Positions 8,245-16,359 of a DNA stretch of 36,220 nt are shown here, piece by piece (position 1 is the first letter of the stretch; each line of letters begins with the position of its first letter). Source of the DNA: Nostoc sp. B(2019) (GTDB lineage: Bacteria; Cyanobacteriota; Cyanobacteriia; Cyanobacteriales; Nostocaceae); contig NZ_WVID01000034.1 of the NCBI RefSeq assembly GCF_010091925.1, positions 27,832 to 64,051 of the forward strand, given 5' to 3'. A program made the position numbers and the translations under genes. A model generated the notes under the pieces. The model did not search any database and was not told the origin of the DNA. It was given only the letters and a program-made list of their open reading frames with translations.

Positions 8245-9657
8245 TCACACTAATGCCTTCAGTAAAGCCTGAAGTTTGAGTTGCACCTCTGCAAACTCTT
8301 TATCAGGATCAGAACCGGCAACAATACCAGCACCGGCGTAAAGTCTAGCGCGATCGCCATCTATCAGTGCTGAACGAATTCCAACGATAAACTCACAGTT
8401 ACCCGCAGAGTCTATCCAACCCAGAGGCGCGGCATATAAACCCCTCTCAAAGCTTTCATAACGCCGAATTTCAGCACAGGCAACATCTCGTGCTGCACCC
8501 GCAACAGCTGGTGTCGGATGCAGTTGAGCGACAATTTTTAACGGGTGTACGTTGGTAGGAACGATGGCGCTGATTGGTGTCCATAAATGCTGGATGTTAG
8601 ATAATTGTCGCAGGCGTGGTGCTAACACCTGGGGTAATACACCCAGTTGGGATAAACGTTGAGTAATGAAATCAATTACCAACAAATGTTCATGCCTTTC
8701 TTTTTCACTATTTAATAAACGATTGGCATTGGCAGCATCTTCAGCAGGTGTTTTACCTCGTGGCGCAGAACCAGCCAAAGCATCGGTAATTAACTGCTGA
8801 TTATTAATACTAATTAATCTTTCTGGGCTTGCACCAATAAAGTTTTGTCCTTTACCATTACTTGTGGAAAATATATAACAATTAGGATGTATTTGCCTGA
8901 GATTATTTAATGATTTGAATAAGTTAAAATGATTACTTGATCTCACATCTAGCGTATCTGCTAGGACAATTTTACTTAAATGGCTAGAGCGAATTTTTTC
9001 CAGAACAGAAGATACTGAGCGTTTAAACTGAGTGGCATTTGCGACGGATTTCTTACGGAAGCTTGCCGGAAAACAATCAATATGGGGATAAGATTCTAAA
9101 GACTGGAGGAATTCAATTTTGCCCCGCATAGTCTGCAATACTCTTTGAATATTTACACTGCTATTGATAATTGTATTCGTTACTAATATACAACGCTGAT
9201 TTTTGACAGCTACTTGCCATCGTGGCAAGAAAACAGTAGCAGATGGAAATGGATAATCTGCTTGGGTATTTTTGTCAAAAAAACTGAAGTAACAAAAAAA
9301 ATGAGGCCCAGAAAAAGGTTGATTAGCGTTACCAAAGTTAATTATATTTTTTAGACAAGATTTGATAAAATATTCGGCTTTAGTAAAACGGTCTATACCA
9401 TCAATTTGTAATTTTGTTACAGTATCAATTGCCGCGATCGCTTCTCCTTTACCTTTATGCTCAAAGTAAAAATTTATTTCATTTACTTGTGTAAGTTTAT
9501 TCAATACAACTAAGGGGTCAACTAAGTCAATCTCTTGGGAAATACTGACAATTTGCCTGCTATTATTTTTGAGGCACTTTTCTTGCACTGCTAACAGAAA
9601 TTGATATAAATCTTTGTGCTCTACAAAGGAGTTGGTACGACATGGTGAAACTGTCAT
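8245..9657 (-). CDS. menF: Isochorismate synthase (phylloquinone biosynthesis)
   Basis: 470 residues, the expected length. The C-terminal two thirds are a chorismate-binding domain with KIVLADTLDV, the ASPERLI signature, LAGSAPRGKTPAEDAANANRLL, SEKERHEHLLVIDFI, HPTPAVAGAARDVA, and FERGLYAAPLGWID followed by YAGAGIVAGSDP.KE. It converts chorismate to isochorismate, the committed step toward phylloquinone, the A1 electron acceptor of photosystem I. The N-terminal third is divergent, as is usual. The gene is divergent from menA, with a 263-base shared upstream region. A salicylate-type isochorismate synthase is the alternative, but the neighbouring men genes make menF much more likely. Confidence 0.93.
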   Translation of the reverse strand: MTVSPCRTNSFVEHKDLYQFLLAVQEKCLKNNSRQIVSISQEIDLVDPLVVLNKLTQVNEINFYFEHKGKGEAIAAIDTVTKLQIDGIDRFTKAEYFIKSCLKNIINFGNANQPFSGPHFFCYFSFFDKNTQADYPFPSATVFLPRWQVAVKNQRCILVTNTIINSSVNIQRVLQTMRGKIEFLQSLESYPHIDCFPASFRKKSVANATQFKRSVSSVLEKIRSSHLSKIVLADTLDVRSSNHFNLFKSLNNLRQIHPNCYIFSTSNGKGQNFIGASPERLISINNQQLITDALAGSAPRGKTPAEDAANANRLLNSEKERHEHLLVIDFITQRLSQLGVLPQVLAPRLRQLSNIQHLWTPISAIVPTNVHPLKIVAQLHPTPAVAGAARDVACAEIRRYESFERGLYAAPLGWIDSAGNCEFIVGIRSALIDGDRARLYAGAGIVAGSDPDKEFAEVQLKLQALLKALV

Positions 9658-9836
9658 GGATCTAAAGTAAATTTTTTTTAAGTTAACTTCCTAAAGTGTA
9701 ATTAATCGTGGTCGTATTTCTACAGGTAACATATTAAGTCGCCATTTCACCAGCGTGTGGTTTGCCTTGTTTGTGGTGTTCCCAGACCCTAACAAGCTAA
9801 GCTCAGTATTGAGCTGCAACTTCAGTAGTACTCAAT

Positions 9837-9859
9837 CCTGAGTTCTGAGTCCTGAGTAT
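9837..9859. repeat. Short heptamer repeat (CTGAGTY) in the menF-menA promoter region
   Basis: Three consecutive CTGAGT(T/C) units lie between the divergent menF and menA genes. The same heptamer recurs as a hairpin at 29131-29157. These are short tandemly repeated sequences typical of Nostocales. The rest of 9658-9920 shows no gene. Confidence 0.6.
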
Positions 9860-9920
9860 AACCCCACGACTAAAGTCTCTTGTGTGAGTAACATTTTGGT
9901 ATTTTAATTAATTACGACTG

Positions 9921-10817
9921 ATGACTACCAAGCAGATTTTATATCCCAACACTAAGTTATGGATGGCGGCGATTAAACCGCCGATGTACAGCGTTGCCAT
10001 TATGCCCATTTGGGTAGGAACAGCAGTAGCATTTGCCGAAACTAAAATTTTGAATGGTGCAGTATTTTCAACTTTTGTAGCTGCGGCAATTTTAATTCTG
10101 GCGTGGGAAAATATCAGTAATGATGTGTTTGATTCCGAAACAGGGATTGATCAAAATAAACACCATTCTCTGGTTAACTTAACTGGCAATAAGTCATTAA
10201 TATTTTGGTTAGGAAATTTGTGTTTAGGTTTGGGATTGCTGGGCATATTAGCGATCGCAACTTGGCAACAAGACCCAACTATCATTGGCATAATTCTGCT
10301 TTGCTGTGCATTAGGCTACACATACCAAGGGCCACCCTTTCGCTTAGGATATCAAGGTTTAGGCGAGATTATTTGCTTTTTCGCCTTTGGCCCCTTGGCA
10401 GTAGCGGCAGCATATTACAGTCAAACTCAAACTTGGTCAATGACGAGTTTAGCAGCTTCAATAATTGTCGGCATCGTCACAAGTTTAATTTTGTTTTGCT
10501 CACACTTTCACCAAGTTAAAGATGACATAGCCGCCGGTAAGCGATCGCCTATCGTCCGTTTGGGAACAGCAAAAGCTGCTCAGCTCCTAATTTGGTTCAC
10601 TGGTGGCATTTATCCCCTCACCTTGCTGTTTGTGCTGTGGGGATTTTTTCCAATTTGGACTTTGCTGAGTTGGTTTAGTTTACCCTTTGCCGTCAAACTA
10701 TGTCGTCATGTCCAAAAAAATCATCACCAGCCAGAAAAAGTTAGTAACTGTAAATTCATCGCCGTAGCCGTACATTTTTGGAGTTGCTTACTGTTAGGTT
10801 TGGGATTTATGCTTTAG
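9921..10817 (+). CDS. menA: 1,4-dihydroxy-2-naphthoate phytyltransferase (MenA)
   Basis: 298 residues, a UbiA-family integral membrane prenyltransferase with eight or nine hydrophobic segments. The first Asp-rich substrate motif is N67-D68-VF-D71, followed by SETGID. The second is in the cytoplasmic loop HFHQVKDDIAAGKRSP near residue 200. It attaches the phytyl tail to 1,4-dihydroxy-2-naphthoate in the thylakoid or plasma membrane. It begins the rightward menA-menC-menE run; 90 bases separate it from menC. Confidence 0.93.
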   Translation: MTTKQILYPNTKLWMAAIKPPMYSVAIMPIWVGTAVAFAETKILNGAVFSTFVAAAILILAWENISNDVFDSETGIDQNKHHSLVNLTGNKSLIFWLGNLCLGLGLLGILAIATWQQDPTIIGIILLCCALGYTYQGPPFRLGYQGLGEIICFFAFGPLAVAAAYYSQTQTWSMTSLAASIIVGIVTSLILFCSHFHQVKDDIAAGKRSPIVRLGTAKAAQLLIWFTGGIYPLTLLFVLWGFFPIWTLLSWFSLPFAVKLCRHVQKNHHQPEKVSNCKFIAVAVHFWSCLLLGLGFML

Positions 10818-10862
10818 TAACTCTAGAAGTTGTGAGATTTTTCGTAGCGGCAGTCCTTGGTC

Positions 10863-10878
10863 ATTTGTAATTACAAAT
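10863..10878. repeat. Perfect 16-base palindrome between menA and menC
   Basis: ATTTGTAATTACAAAT is a perfect palindrome, flanked by further CAAATGAC/TCATTTGT units that continue to about 10902. It lies 30-45 bases before the menC start. It may be a dispersed cyanobacterial repeat, or it may have a role in message folding; nothing in the sequence decides this. Confidence 0.6.
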
Positions 10879-10907
10879 AACAAATGACATTTAGCAAATG
10901 ACTTTTA

Positions 10908-11921
10908 GTGACATACAGATTTAAATTTCGTCCGTATAGACATAGATTTGTGCAATCTTTAACTACCAGTCACGGTATTTGGGATATCCGGGATGGGATT
11001 ATCCTCAACCTCACCGATAAAACAGGTAGAGTTGGCTGGGGAGAAATTGCCCCCATTAGCTGGTTTGGTTCTGAAACCATAGAACAAGCTTTAGATTTTT
11101 GTCGCCAATTACCAGAGGAAATCACAGACGAGACAATTTTCTCCATTCCAGATGAGTTACCTGCTTGTCAATTTGGCTTTGAGTCAGCGTGGGAGATGGG
11201 GAGCAGATGGGATGGGGAGCAGACGGGATGGGGAGCAGAGGAGAATCTCAATTTACCCTCTGCTTCTAGCTCTCTCACCTATAGCGGCTTATTACCGGCT
11301 GGGGAAGCGGCTTTAAATCAGTGGGAAAAGTTATGGCAACAGGGATATCGTACGTTTAAATGGAAAATTGGTGTGTATGCGATCGCTAATGAACTGGAAA
11401 TTTTCGACATACTTACGCATAGCTTACCAACTTCTACAAAACTGCGATTAGATGCTAACGGCGGACTCAGCTATGAAGAGGCTAACTTATGGCTGTGGAC
11501 TTGCGACAGTATCAAGGCGAATGAAGAAATATCTATAGAAATCGAATTTATCGAACAACCGCTACCTGTTGAGCAATTTCAGGAAATGTTGGAATTAAGT
11601 ATATGTTATGGGACTGCGATCGCTTTGGATGAGTCTGTCGCCACACTTAACCAACTTGTCACCTGTTATCAACAAGGTTGGCGAGAAATTTTTGTTATTA
11701 AGCCTGCGATAGTCGGTTCACCATCTCGTCTACGACAATTTTGCCAACAGCATAAGATTGATGCTGTATTTTCATCAGTATTTGAAACTGCGATCGCAAG
11801 ACTTGCAGCACTCCAACTAGCAGCGGAATTATCTCAAAATAACAGAGCAGTTGGTTTTGGCATCAACCACTTTTTTGAACACAAAGAAACCTGGCTTCAA
11901 AGTCTATGGAACAACCTTTAG
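10908..11921 (+). CDS. menC: o-Succinylbenzoate synthase (MenC)
   Basis: 337 residues from a GTG start; the nearby ATG at 10898 is out of frame. Enolase-superfamily protein of the OSBS type. The catalytic lysine motif F-K151-W-K153 and the second lysine K265 (FVIKPAIVG) are present, as are the metal ligands D182 (LRLDANGG), the acidic residue in EFIEQP (216) and D241 (ALDES). It dehydrates SHCHC to o-succinylbenzoate. Residues about 95-115 (Trp/Gly/Glu-rich) come from a 16-base DNA tandem repeat and are probably a surface insertion. The gene overlaps menE by 16 bases, so translation is likely coupled. Confidence 0.93.
   Translation: MTYRFKFRPYRHRFVQSLTTSHGIWDIRDGIILNLTDKTGRVGWGEIAPISWFGSETIEQALDFCRQLPEEITDETIFSIPDELPACQFGFESAWEMGSRWDGEQTGWGAEENLNLPSASSSLTYSGLLPAGEAALNQWEKLWQQGYRTFKWKIGVYAIANELEIFDILTHSLPTSTKLRLDANGGLSYEEANLWLWTCDSIKANEEISIEIEFIEQPLPVEQFQEMLELSICYGTAIALDESVATLNQLVTCYQQGWREIFVIKPAIVGSPSRLRQFCQQHKIDAVFSSVFETAIARLAALQLAAELSQNNRAVGFGINHFFEHKETWLQSLWNNL
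11195..11242 (+). repeat. Three 16-base tandem repeats inside menC
   Basis: The units GATGGGGAGCAGATGG, GATGGGGAGCAGACGG and GATGGGGAGCAGAGGA follow each other exactly (11195-11210, 11211-11226, 11227-11242). Because 16 is not a multiple of three, each copy is read in a different frame and gives a different peptide. Three copies together (48 bases) restore the frame. Confidence 0.85.
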
Positions 11922-13291
11922 ACTATCTTAAAAAACGTGCTCAGTACGATTGGCTGATTACTCATAACAGCCTTCAGTTTCATAAAATAGCTGAAGAATT
12001 ATATTTAGAACTAATACAGTTATCAGTATATGGAACGCCACCAAAAATCATCTTAGCTGAACGCGAACCAATAAAGTTTTTAGCAGGTTTTATCGCTGCT
12101 TGTGCAGCTAATTGTCCAGTTTTTTTGTGTAACCCCGACTGGGGAAAACAAGAATGGCAACAAGTCTTTGATTTAGTACAGCCAGACATTATCTGGGGAC
12201 TGGGGACTGGGGATTGGGAAGAAAAGACTACCCCTTCTCCCACTCCTCAACTCCCCCGCTCAACACTCATCATGATTCCCACAGGTGGCTCATCGGGACA
12301 GATTAAATTTGCTATGCACACTTGGGAAACTCTCATGACATCTGTTCAAGGATTTACAGAATATTTTCAGCTAAAGCAAGTAAATTCTTTTTGTGTATTG
12401 CCGCTATATCATGTCAGTGGTTTGATGCAATTTATGCGCTCCTTCGCAACCGGAGGACAACTGGCTATCCTACCATTCAAAGCAGTAGAGTCTGGTCAAA
12501 AACTCAATATTGAACAATCAAAATTTTTCCTATCTTTAGTACCTACGCAGTTACAACGTCTCCTACAAAACCCAGAATTAACTGAGTGGCTAACCAAATT
12601 TAAAACCGTACTTTTGGGAGGTGCGCCAGCATGGAATGAACTGCTAGAAAAAGCGAGATTCCATTGCATCCGGTTATCACCTACGTATGGTATGACAGAA
12701 ACCGCCTCTCAAATTGCCACCCTTAAACCCGATGATTTTCTCAAAGGTAAAATAAGCAGTGGTCAGATTCTCCCCCATGCCCGTGTAACAATTCGCAATC
12801 GGCAAGGCGAAATTTTAAATTCAAATCAAATAGGAAATATTACTATCCAAGCCAAATCTTTAGCCCTTGGTTACTATTATCCAACTGAGAAAATACAAGA
12901 TTCTTTCCAAATAGATGACTTAGGTTTTTTAGATAACCAAGGTTATTTAAATATTATTGGGCGTAGTAGCGATAAAATCATTACAGGCGGTGAAAATATC
13001 TACCCAGCAGAAATTGAGTCAGCGATATTAGCAACTAAAACGGTTGCTGATATTTGTATTATCGGCATACCAGATAAATACTGGGGACAAGCATTAACAG
13101 CCATTTATATTCCTCAAAACTCAAATATCTCTACCTTAGAAATCCAAACCCTACTCAAAGACAAACTTAGCAAATTCAAAATCCCTAAACATTGGATTCC
13201 CCAGCAAAGCTTACCCCGCAACTCCCAAGGTAAAATCAACCGTCAAAAACTACAGCAAATAGCCACAAAATTCTTACATAATCTCTCTTGA
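11906..13291 (+). CDS. menE: o-Succinylbenzoate-CoA ligase (MenE)
   Basis: 461 residues, an ANL-superfamily adenylating enzyme. It has the phosphate-binding loop [12 protein letters not shown], the aromatic motif [10 protein letters not shown], the hinge motif [20 protein letters not shown] and the late lysine in [11 protein letters not shown] that serves adenylation. It makes o-succinylbenzoyl-CoA for MenB. It overlaps menC by 16 bases at the 5' end and the convergent thioesterase gene by 18 bases at the 3' end. Residues about 98-113 ([18 protein letters not shown]) are encoded by inserted short repeats and should be a loop. Confidence 0.94.
   Translation: MEQPLDYLKKRAQYDWLITHNSLQFHKIAEELYLELIQLSVYGTPPKIILAEREPIKFLAGFIAACAANCPVFLCNPDWGKQEWQQVFDLVQPDIIWGLGTGDWEEKTTPSPTPQLPRSTLIMIPTGGSSGQIKFAMHTWETLMTSVQGFTEYFQLKQVNSFCVLPLYHVSGLMQFMRSFATGGQLAILPFKAVESGQKLNIEQSKFFLSLVPTQLQRLLQNPELTEWLTKFKTVLLGGAPAWNELLEKARFHCIRLSPTYGMTETASQIATLKPDDFLKGKISSGQILPHARVTIRNRQGEILNSNQIGNITIQAKSLALGYYYPTEKIQDSFQIDDLGFLDNQGYLNIIGRSSDKIITGGENIYPAEIESAILATKTVADICIIGIPDKYWGQALTAIYIPQNSNISTLEIQTLLKDKLSKFKIPKHWIPQQSLPRNSQGKINRQKLQQIATKFLHNLS
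12195..12215 (+). repeat. GGGGACT heptamer repeat inside menE
   Basis: Two perfect GGGGACT units and one GGGGATT unit lie in frame within menE. They are followed by a C-rich stretch (to about 12257) of similar repeat character. It is the type of heptamer array normally found between Nostocales genes. Confidence 0.75.
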
Positions 13292-13720
13292 CTTTCTTCT
13301 CTCTGCGCCCTCTGCGTCTCTGCGGTTCGTTTCCAACCACCGAATAATCTCATCAGGCAATTCCTGCTTACTTCTACTACTCACCTCAATACAAACGTGT
13401 CTAGTAATTGCCTTAGCAACAACCATATCACCAACTGAAATTTCATAAGCAATTTCAAACTTATCAATACCTAATTTTTGGGGCATTAAGCTAATCACTA
13501 ACTTATCACCGCAAAACATTGGGCGCAAAAAATCTACACTAGCATGAACAATCGGAAAAGCTACAGATGAGTTACTGAAAAAACCCTTGATATTAATACC
13601 TGATGTTTCTAGAGATTCTTCGTAAGCTTCATGACAAATACCCAAAACATTAGCAAAATAAACTACCCCAGCAGCATCAGTATCTTGAAAGTGAACTGTT
13701 CGATTATAAGTAAAAGGCAT
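13274..13720 (-). CDS. 1,4-Dihydroxy-2-naphthoyl-CoA thioesterase (hotdog fold)
   Basis: 148 residues, 4-hydroxybenzoyl-CoA thioesterase-like hotdog protein. It has the signature [27 protein letters not shown]15 of DTDAAG is the expected catalytic aspartate. The cyanobacterial enzyme of this type (Slr0204 in Synechocystis) releases DHNA from DHNA-CoA before MenA prenylation. It is convergent with menE and overlaps it by 18 bases. The last 15 or so residues (Arg/Glu-rich) are encoded by a dispersed CTCTGCG-type repeat at 13299-13325, so the natural C-terminus has been extended into repeat DNA. Confidence 0.9.
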   Translation of the reverse strand: MPFTYNRTVHFQDTDAAGVVYFANVLGICHEAYEESLETSGINIKGFFSNSSVAFPIVHASVDFLRPMFCGDKLVISLMPQKLGIDKFEIAYEISVGDMVVAKAITRHVCIEVSSRSKQELPDEIIRWLETNRRDAEGAERRKSREIM

Positions 13721-13791
13721 TTTTCAAAATTTTAAATCATAAAAATAGCAGGTAATAAACCTGCTCTATAATTTTACTGTAACTAAAATTA

Positions 13792-14877
13792 TTAATTTAA
13801 GGGGTAATATATATCTTCAGAACTAGGATTTAGATAAGGATGCTGTAAATCAATTGAATGCTGTGCAAAGTGTTGGTCAATTACCCTCATCCGCTCCTCC
13901 ATTGCATTCTTACCTTTTTGCCAAGCTTCCAACAAAGCATTAGCTACAATTTGACAACGGTTCATCCCGAAACTCTCTTGCGCCGCAAATTTTTGAGTTG
14001 GTTCCTCAGCTAAACTCAGTCCTGGTGCTAAAAACTTTGTGAACAGTGGTATTTCGGCTTGAAAATGGGATTGATGTTCTGTATAAACGGACTGAAGGAT
14101 TTCGCGGATGGCTGGATAGTCGTGAAGTTCAAAGAAGAGTACCCCTGAGTCATAGCGTTCGTATGCAGAGGGGTTGTAGAGAACCTGAAAGCTAAAAGGA
14201 ATAGCCGCTGCATTTAGTTGCTGAGTTAGGCTTTGCATGAGCGCGATCGCACCAGATGGGGTGAAATTAAAATAGATTCTCCCTGCTCCCAAATCCGCAT
14301 CTGGGTTTTGCCGTTCTTGTCCAATATTGCTAACTGCTACATAACAACCGTTTTGCAGACGATTTTTGGGCATCCAGATGGCTATTAGCTCACCCGCTTT
14401 GGCAGATTTAATATTAGGTTTTAAATGACAGTCTGGCTCAACATAAAGTGTCAAACCGCCTTTAGCCACAGCCATACTACCATCAGGCTCTTGCCGCAAC
14501 ACCCGCCAACTAGGGTCAAAATAACCGATACCATGATTACACTCATGCAGTTGCCCATAAAATTCCCAATCAATTCCCAAGGCGGAATCGGTTTCTAAAT
14601 TATGGCACTGCGTGTGATTTGTACTTTGGGTATTAACTGCCAAAGTAGTTTGCAGCGAGCCATTGTAATAAATTCCATAAAGGAAATTTCGCAATAGCAA
14701 AGTGAGATACTTATGCTGCAAAGCTGAGGAGGTTTGCTGAAATCTGTCGGCTACTTTAGTCGGCAGAGCAAAGGGTTGATAGTTGGGATGGTAAATACAA
14801 AAGTTTGGCTCAATCTGGATATTGTTAACAATATCGAATAGTGTAGTTAGCAGTTGATTGGTAGAATAATCTAGCAT
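13792..14877 (-). CDS. HopA1-family protein, putative dehydrated-peptide lyase
   Basis: 361 residues. It matches the HopA1 domain family named after the type III effector, in its cyanobacterial form: GRIYFNFTPSGAIALMQSL, FSFQVLYNPSAYERYDSGVLFFE, PLFTKFLAPGLSLAEEP and AQESFGMNRCQIVANALLEAW. In actinobacteria, HopA1-like proteins (LxmY of lexapeptide; TvaD of thioviridamide) work with an APH-like kinase (LxmK; TvaC), the lyase eliminating phosphate from phosphorylated Ser/Thr. Just such a kinase gene lies 246 bases upstream on the same strand. The function here is inferred from that pairing. There is no type III secretion context, so an effector role is unlikely. No good ribosome-binding site precedes the ATG. 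Confidence 0.85.
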   Translation of the reverse strand: MLDYSTNQLLTTLFDIVNNIQIEPNFCIYHPNYQPFALPTKVADRFQQTSSALQHKYLTLLLRNFLYGIYYNGSLQTTLAVNTQSTNHTQCHNLETDSALGIDWEFYGQLHECNHGIGYFDPSWRVLRQEPDGSMAVAKGGLTLYVEPDCHLKPNIKSAKAGELIAIWMPKNRLQNGCYVAVSNIGQERQNPDADLGAGRIYFNFTPSGAIALMQSLTQQLNAAAIPFSFQVLYNPSAYERYDSGVLFFELHDYPAIREILQSVYTEHQSHFQAEIPLFTKFLAPGLSLAEEPTQKFAAQESFGMNRCQIVANALLEAWQKGKNAMEERMRVIDQHFAQHSIDLQHPYLNPSSEDIYYPLN

Positions 14878-15057
14878 TAATCGATTCAGAACTCAAAATT
14901 CAATAACCACTCTGTATCAAATATCTTTGCTGCTTGTAAAAAGCATAATATAAAATTTGTTACCACAGATAAATCGAAAATATTTATTTGTATTAGCCTA
15001 TAATTTGATTTTAAAACCTTCTAGTTTTTCATAAACTTCAATTCAAGCAAATTAGAC

Positions 15058-15125
15058 AAAAAATAGCATACAGAACAATTCAAAATCTCTCAATTATCTT
15101 TTAAATTGTTCTGTTCTATGCTATT
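15058..15125 (-). terminator. Strong rho-independent terminator after the kinase gene
   Basis: Nineteen paired bases in two blocks: AATAGCATA (15062-15070) with TATGCTATT (15117-15125), and CAGAACAATT (15071-15080) with AATTGTTCTG (15104-15113), with a 3-base bulge. On the minus strand a run of six T (15063-15058) ends the structure. It overlaps the kinase stop codon, so the kinase message should mostly stop before the HopA1 gene, which then needs its own promoter in 14878-15057. Confidence 0.85.
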
Positions 15126-16359
15126 AACAGCCACGCAGCCGAGTTTTTTCATAATAAATGCGAAGTACTTGCTGCTCTTTTGCTGGTTGAGGAACTTTAT
15201 GAAGGTTTCCCACAGGTTTGAGGATTTCTGACTCAGATATGCCGAAAATAGTCAGTACAGATTGCTCAGGCATAGTGAGCAAACTTTTAGCGACTTGAAG
15301 CATACAAATATCAGCATTATCAAAGTATTTGCGGCACGTAATCATCTCTTGAATTTGATGAACTAGTGCCAGCCCCGCAAATTGAATAACGCGCAAAATA
15401 AAATCACGACGGTATTCCAAAATCATGGGAAAAGCATTGAGATAAGCTCTAATTAAGGCAACTATTGAAGGTTGTATAACCTCTAGAGGTGTCATCGCCA
15501 AATGCAAAGATTCTTCTAATTCAATTGTGGGGTCTACTACAAGACTAGATAGCCAAATTTCTAAATAGCTTGCTAGTAAAGTTCCTAAATCAAATGCTGG
15601 ATCTCCCCAAGAGCAGGCTTCCCAGTCAATTAGCCGCACTAGACAATTGTCTAGCTGCTCCCACCTAGAATGAACCAAAATGTTATTTAATTTCAGGTCG
15701 TTATGTGTTAAGCAGCAAGGATGCCACTCATTTGCTAAATCAGCAATTGCTGATTCTAAACTTTCGTAGCGCTGATAGAGAATATAAAACTTTAGCGCCT
15801 CGGTGGGAACTGTACCAAAAATCTCTGGACTAATTGACCCTATTCCTTGCGCCGGATTGTAATAGCCATAGCGAAACTGTCCTTGAGGAGCAGTTGCCAT
15901 GAAATCACTATATTCTCGGCGGTTGAAGGTTGCACGATGCAGCCCAGCCAAAGTAGTGCCAATAGCGGAGGCAATTTCTAGTGGAAAAATATCATTTCTG
16001 TGATATACTCTCCCAAGTTCCAAATATTCACTGAGGTAATTGCGGACAAGGATAGAATTTTCCTCATCAAAGTGCAGCACTAGTGATGCGATCGCAGAAA
16101 TATTGCCTAGAACCGGAAACTGTTGAAGTAACTGATGAAATAGCCACTCATTAAAAAACTCATGCGGCATTCCATCATTATTAATACTACGTTCTTGTTT
16201 AACAAGTAGTTTACGGTTATCTGCCAGAGTCACCAGTAAATTGCAATTCTTACTACTTTCTGGTAACTCAGATTCATTTGCTGCGCCATCTTCTGAGCTA
16301 CACAGACCTGCATCTTGCAAATACTGGATAACGTTATGAGAAGACAGTGATAATACCAT
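15124..16359 (-). CDS. Aminoglycoside-phosphotransferase-like kinase, putative RiPP Ser/Thr kinase
   Basis: 411 residues with the APH/choline-kinase fold signatures: K54 (LLVKQE), the catalytic loop LTH-N220-D221-LKLN-N226 and the metal-binding D245 of IDWEACSWGDPAFDLG. AGGAA precedes the ATG at 16359. It could phosphorylate a small molecule, as many APH proteins do. Its neighbour downstream is a HopA1-family gene, and such kinase + HopA1 pairs dehydrate Ser/Thr in class V lanthipeptides (LxmK/LxmY) and thioamitides (TvaC/TvaD). That assignment is inferred from context; no precursor peptide is evident nearby. Confidence 0.85.
   Translation of the reverse strand: MVLSLSSHNVIQYLQDAGLCSSEDGAANESELPESSKNCNLLVTLADNRKLLVKQERSINNDGMPHEFFNEWLFHQLLQQFPVLGNISAIASLVLHFDEENSILVRNYLSEYLELGRVYHRNDIFPLEIASAIGTTLAGLHRATFNRREYSDFMATAPQGQFRYGYYNPAQGIGSISPEIFGTVPTEALKFYILYQRYESLESAIADLANEWHPCCLTHNDLKLNNILVHSRWEQLDNCLVRLIDWEACSWGDPAFDLGTLLASYLEIWLSSLVVDPTIELEESLHLAMTPLEVIQPSIVALIRAYLNAFPMILEYRRDFILRVIQFAGLALVHQIQEMITCRKYFDNADICMLQVAKSLLTMPEQSVLTIFGISESEILKPVGNLHKVPQPAKEQQVLRIYYEKTRLRGC

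Noticed and set aside
13792-14877. HopA1 gene as a type III secreted effector
   Set aside because: No secretion apparatus or chaperone is nearby, and cyanobacteria lack type III injectisomes; the kinase neighbour favours a peptide-modifying role.
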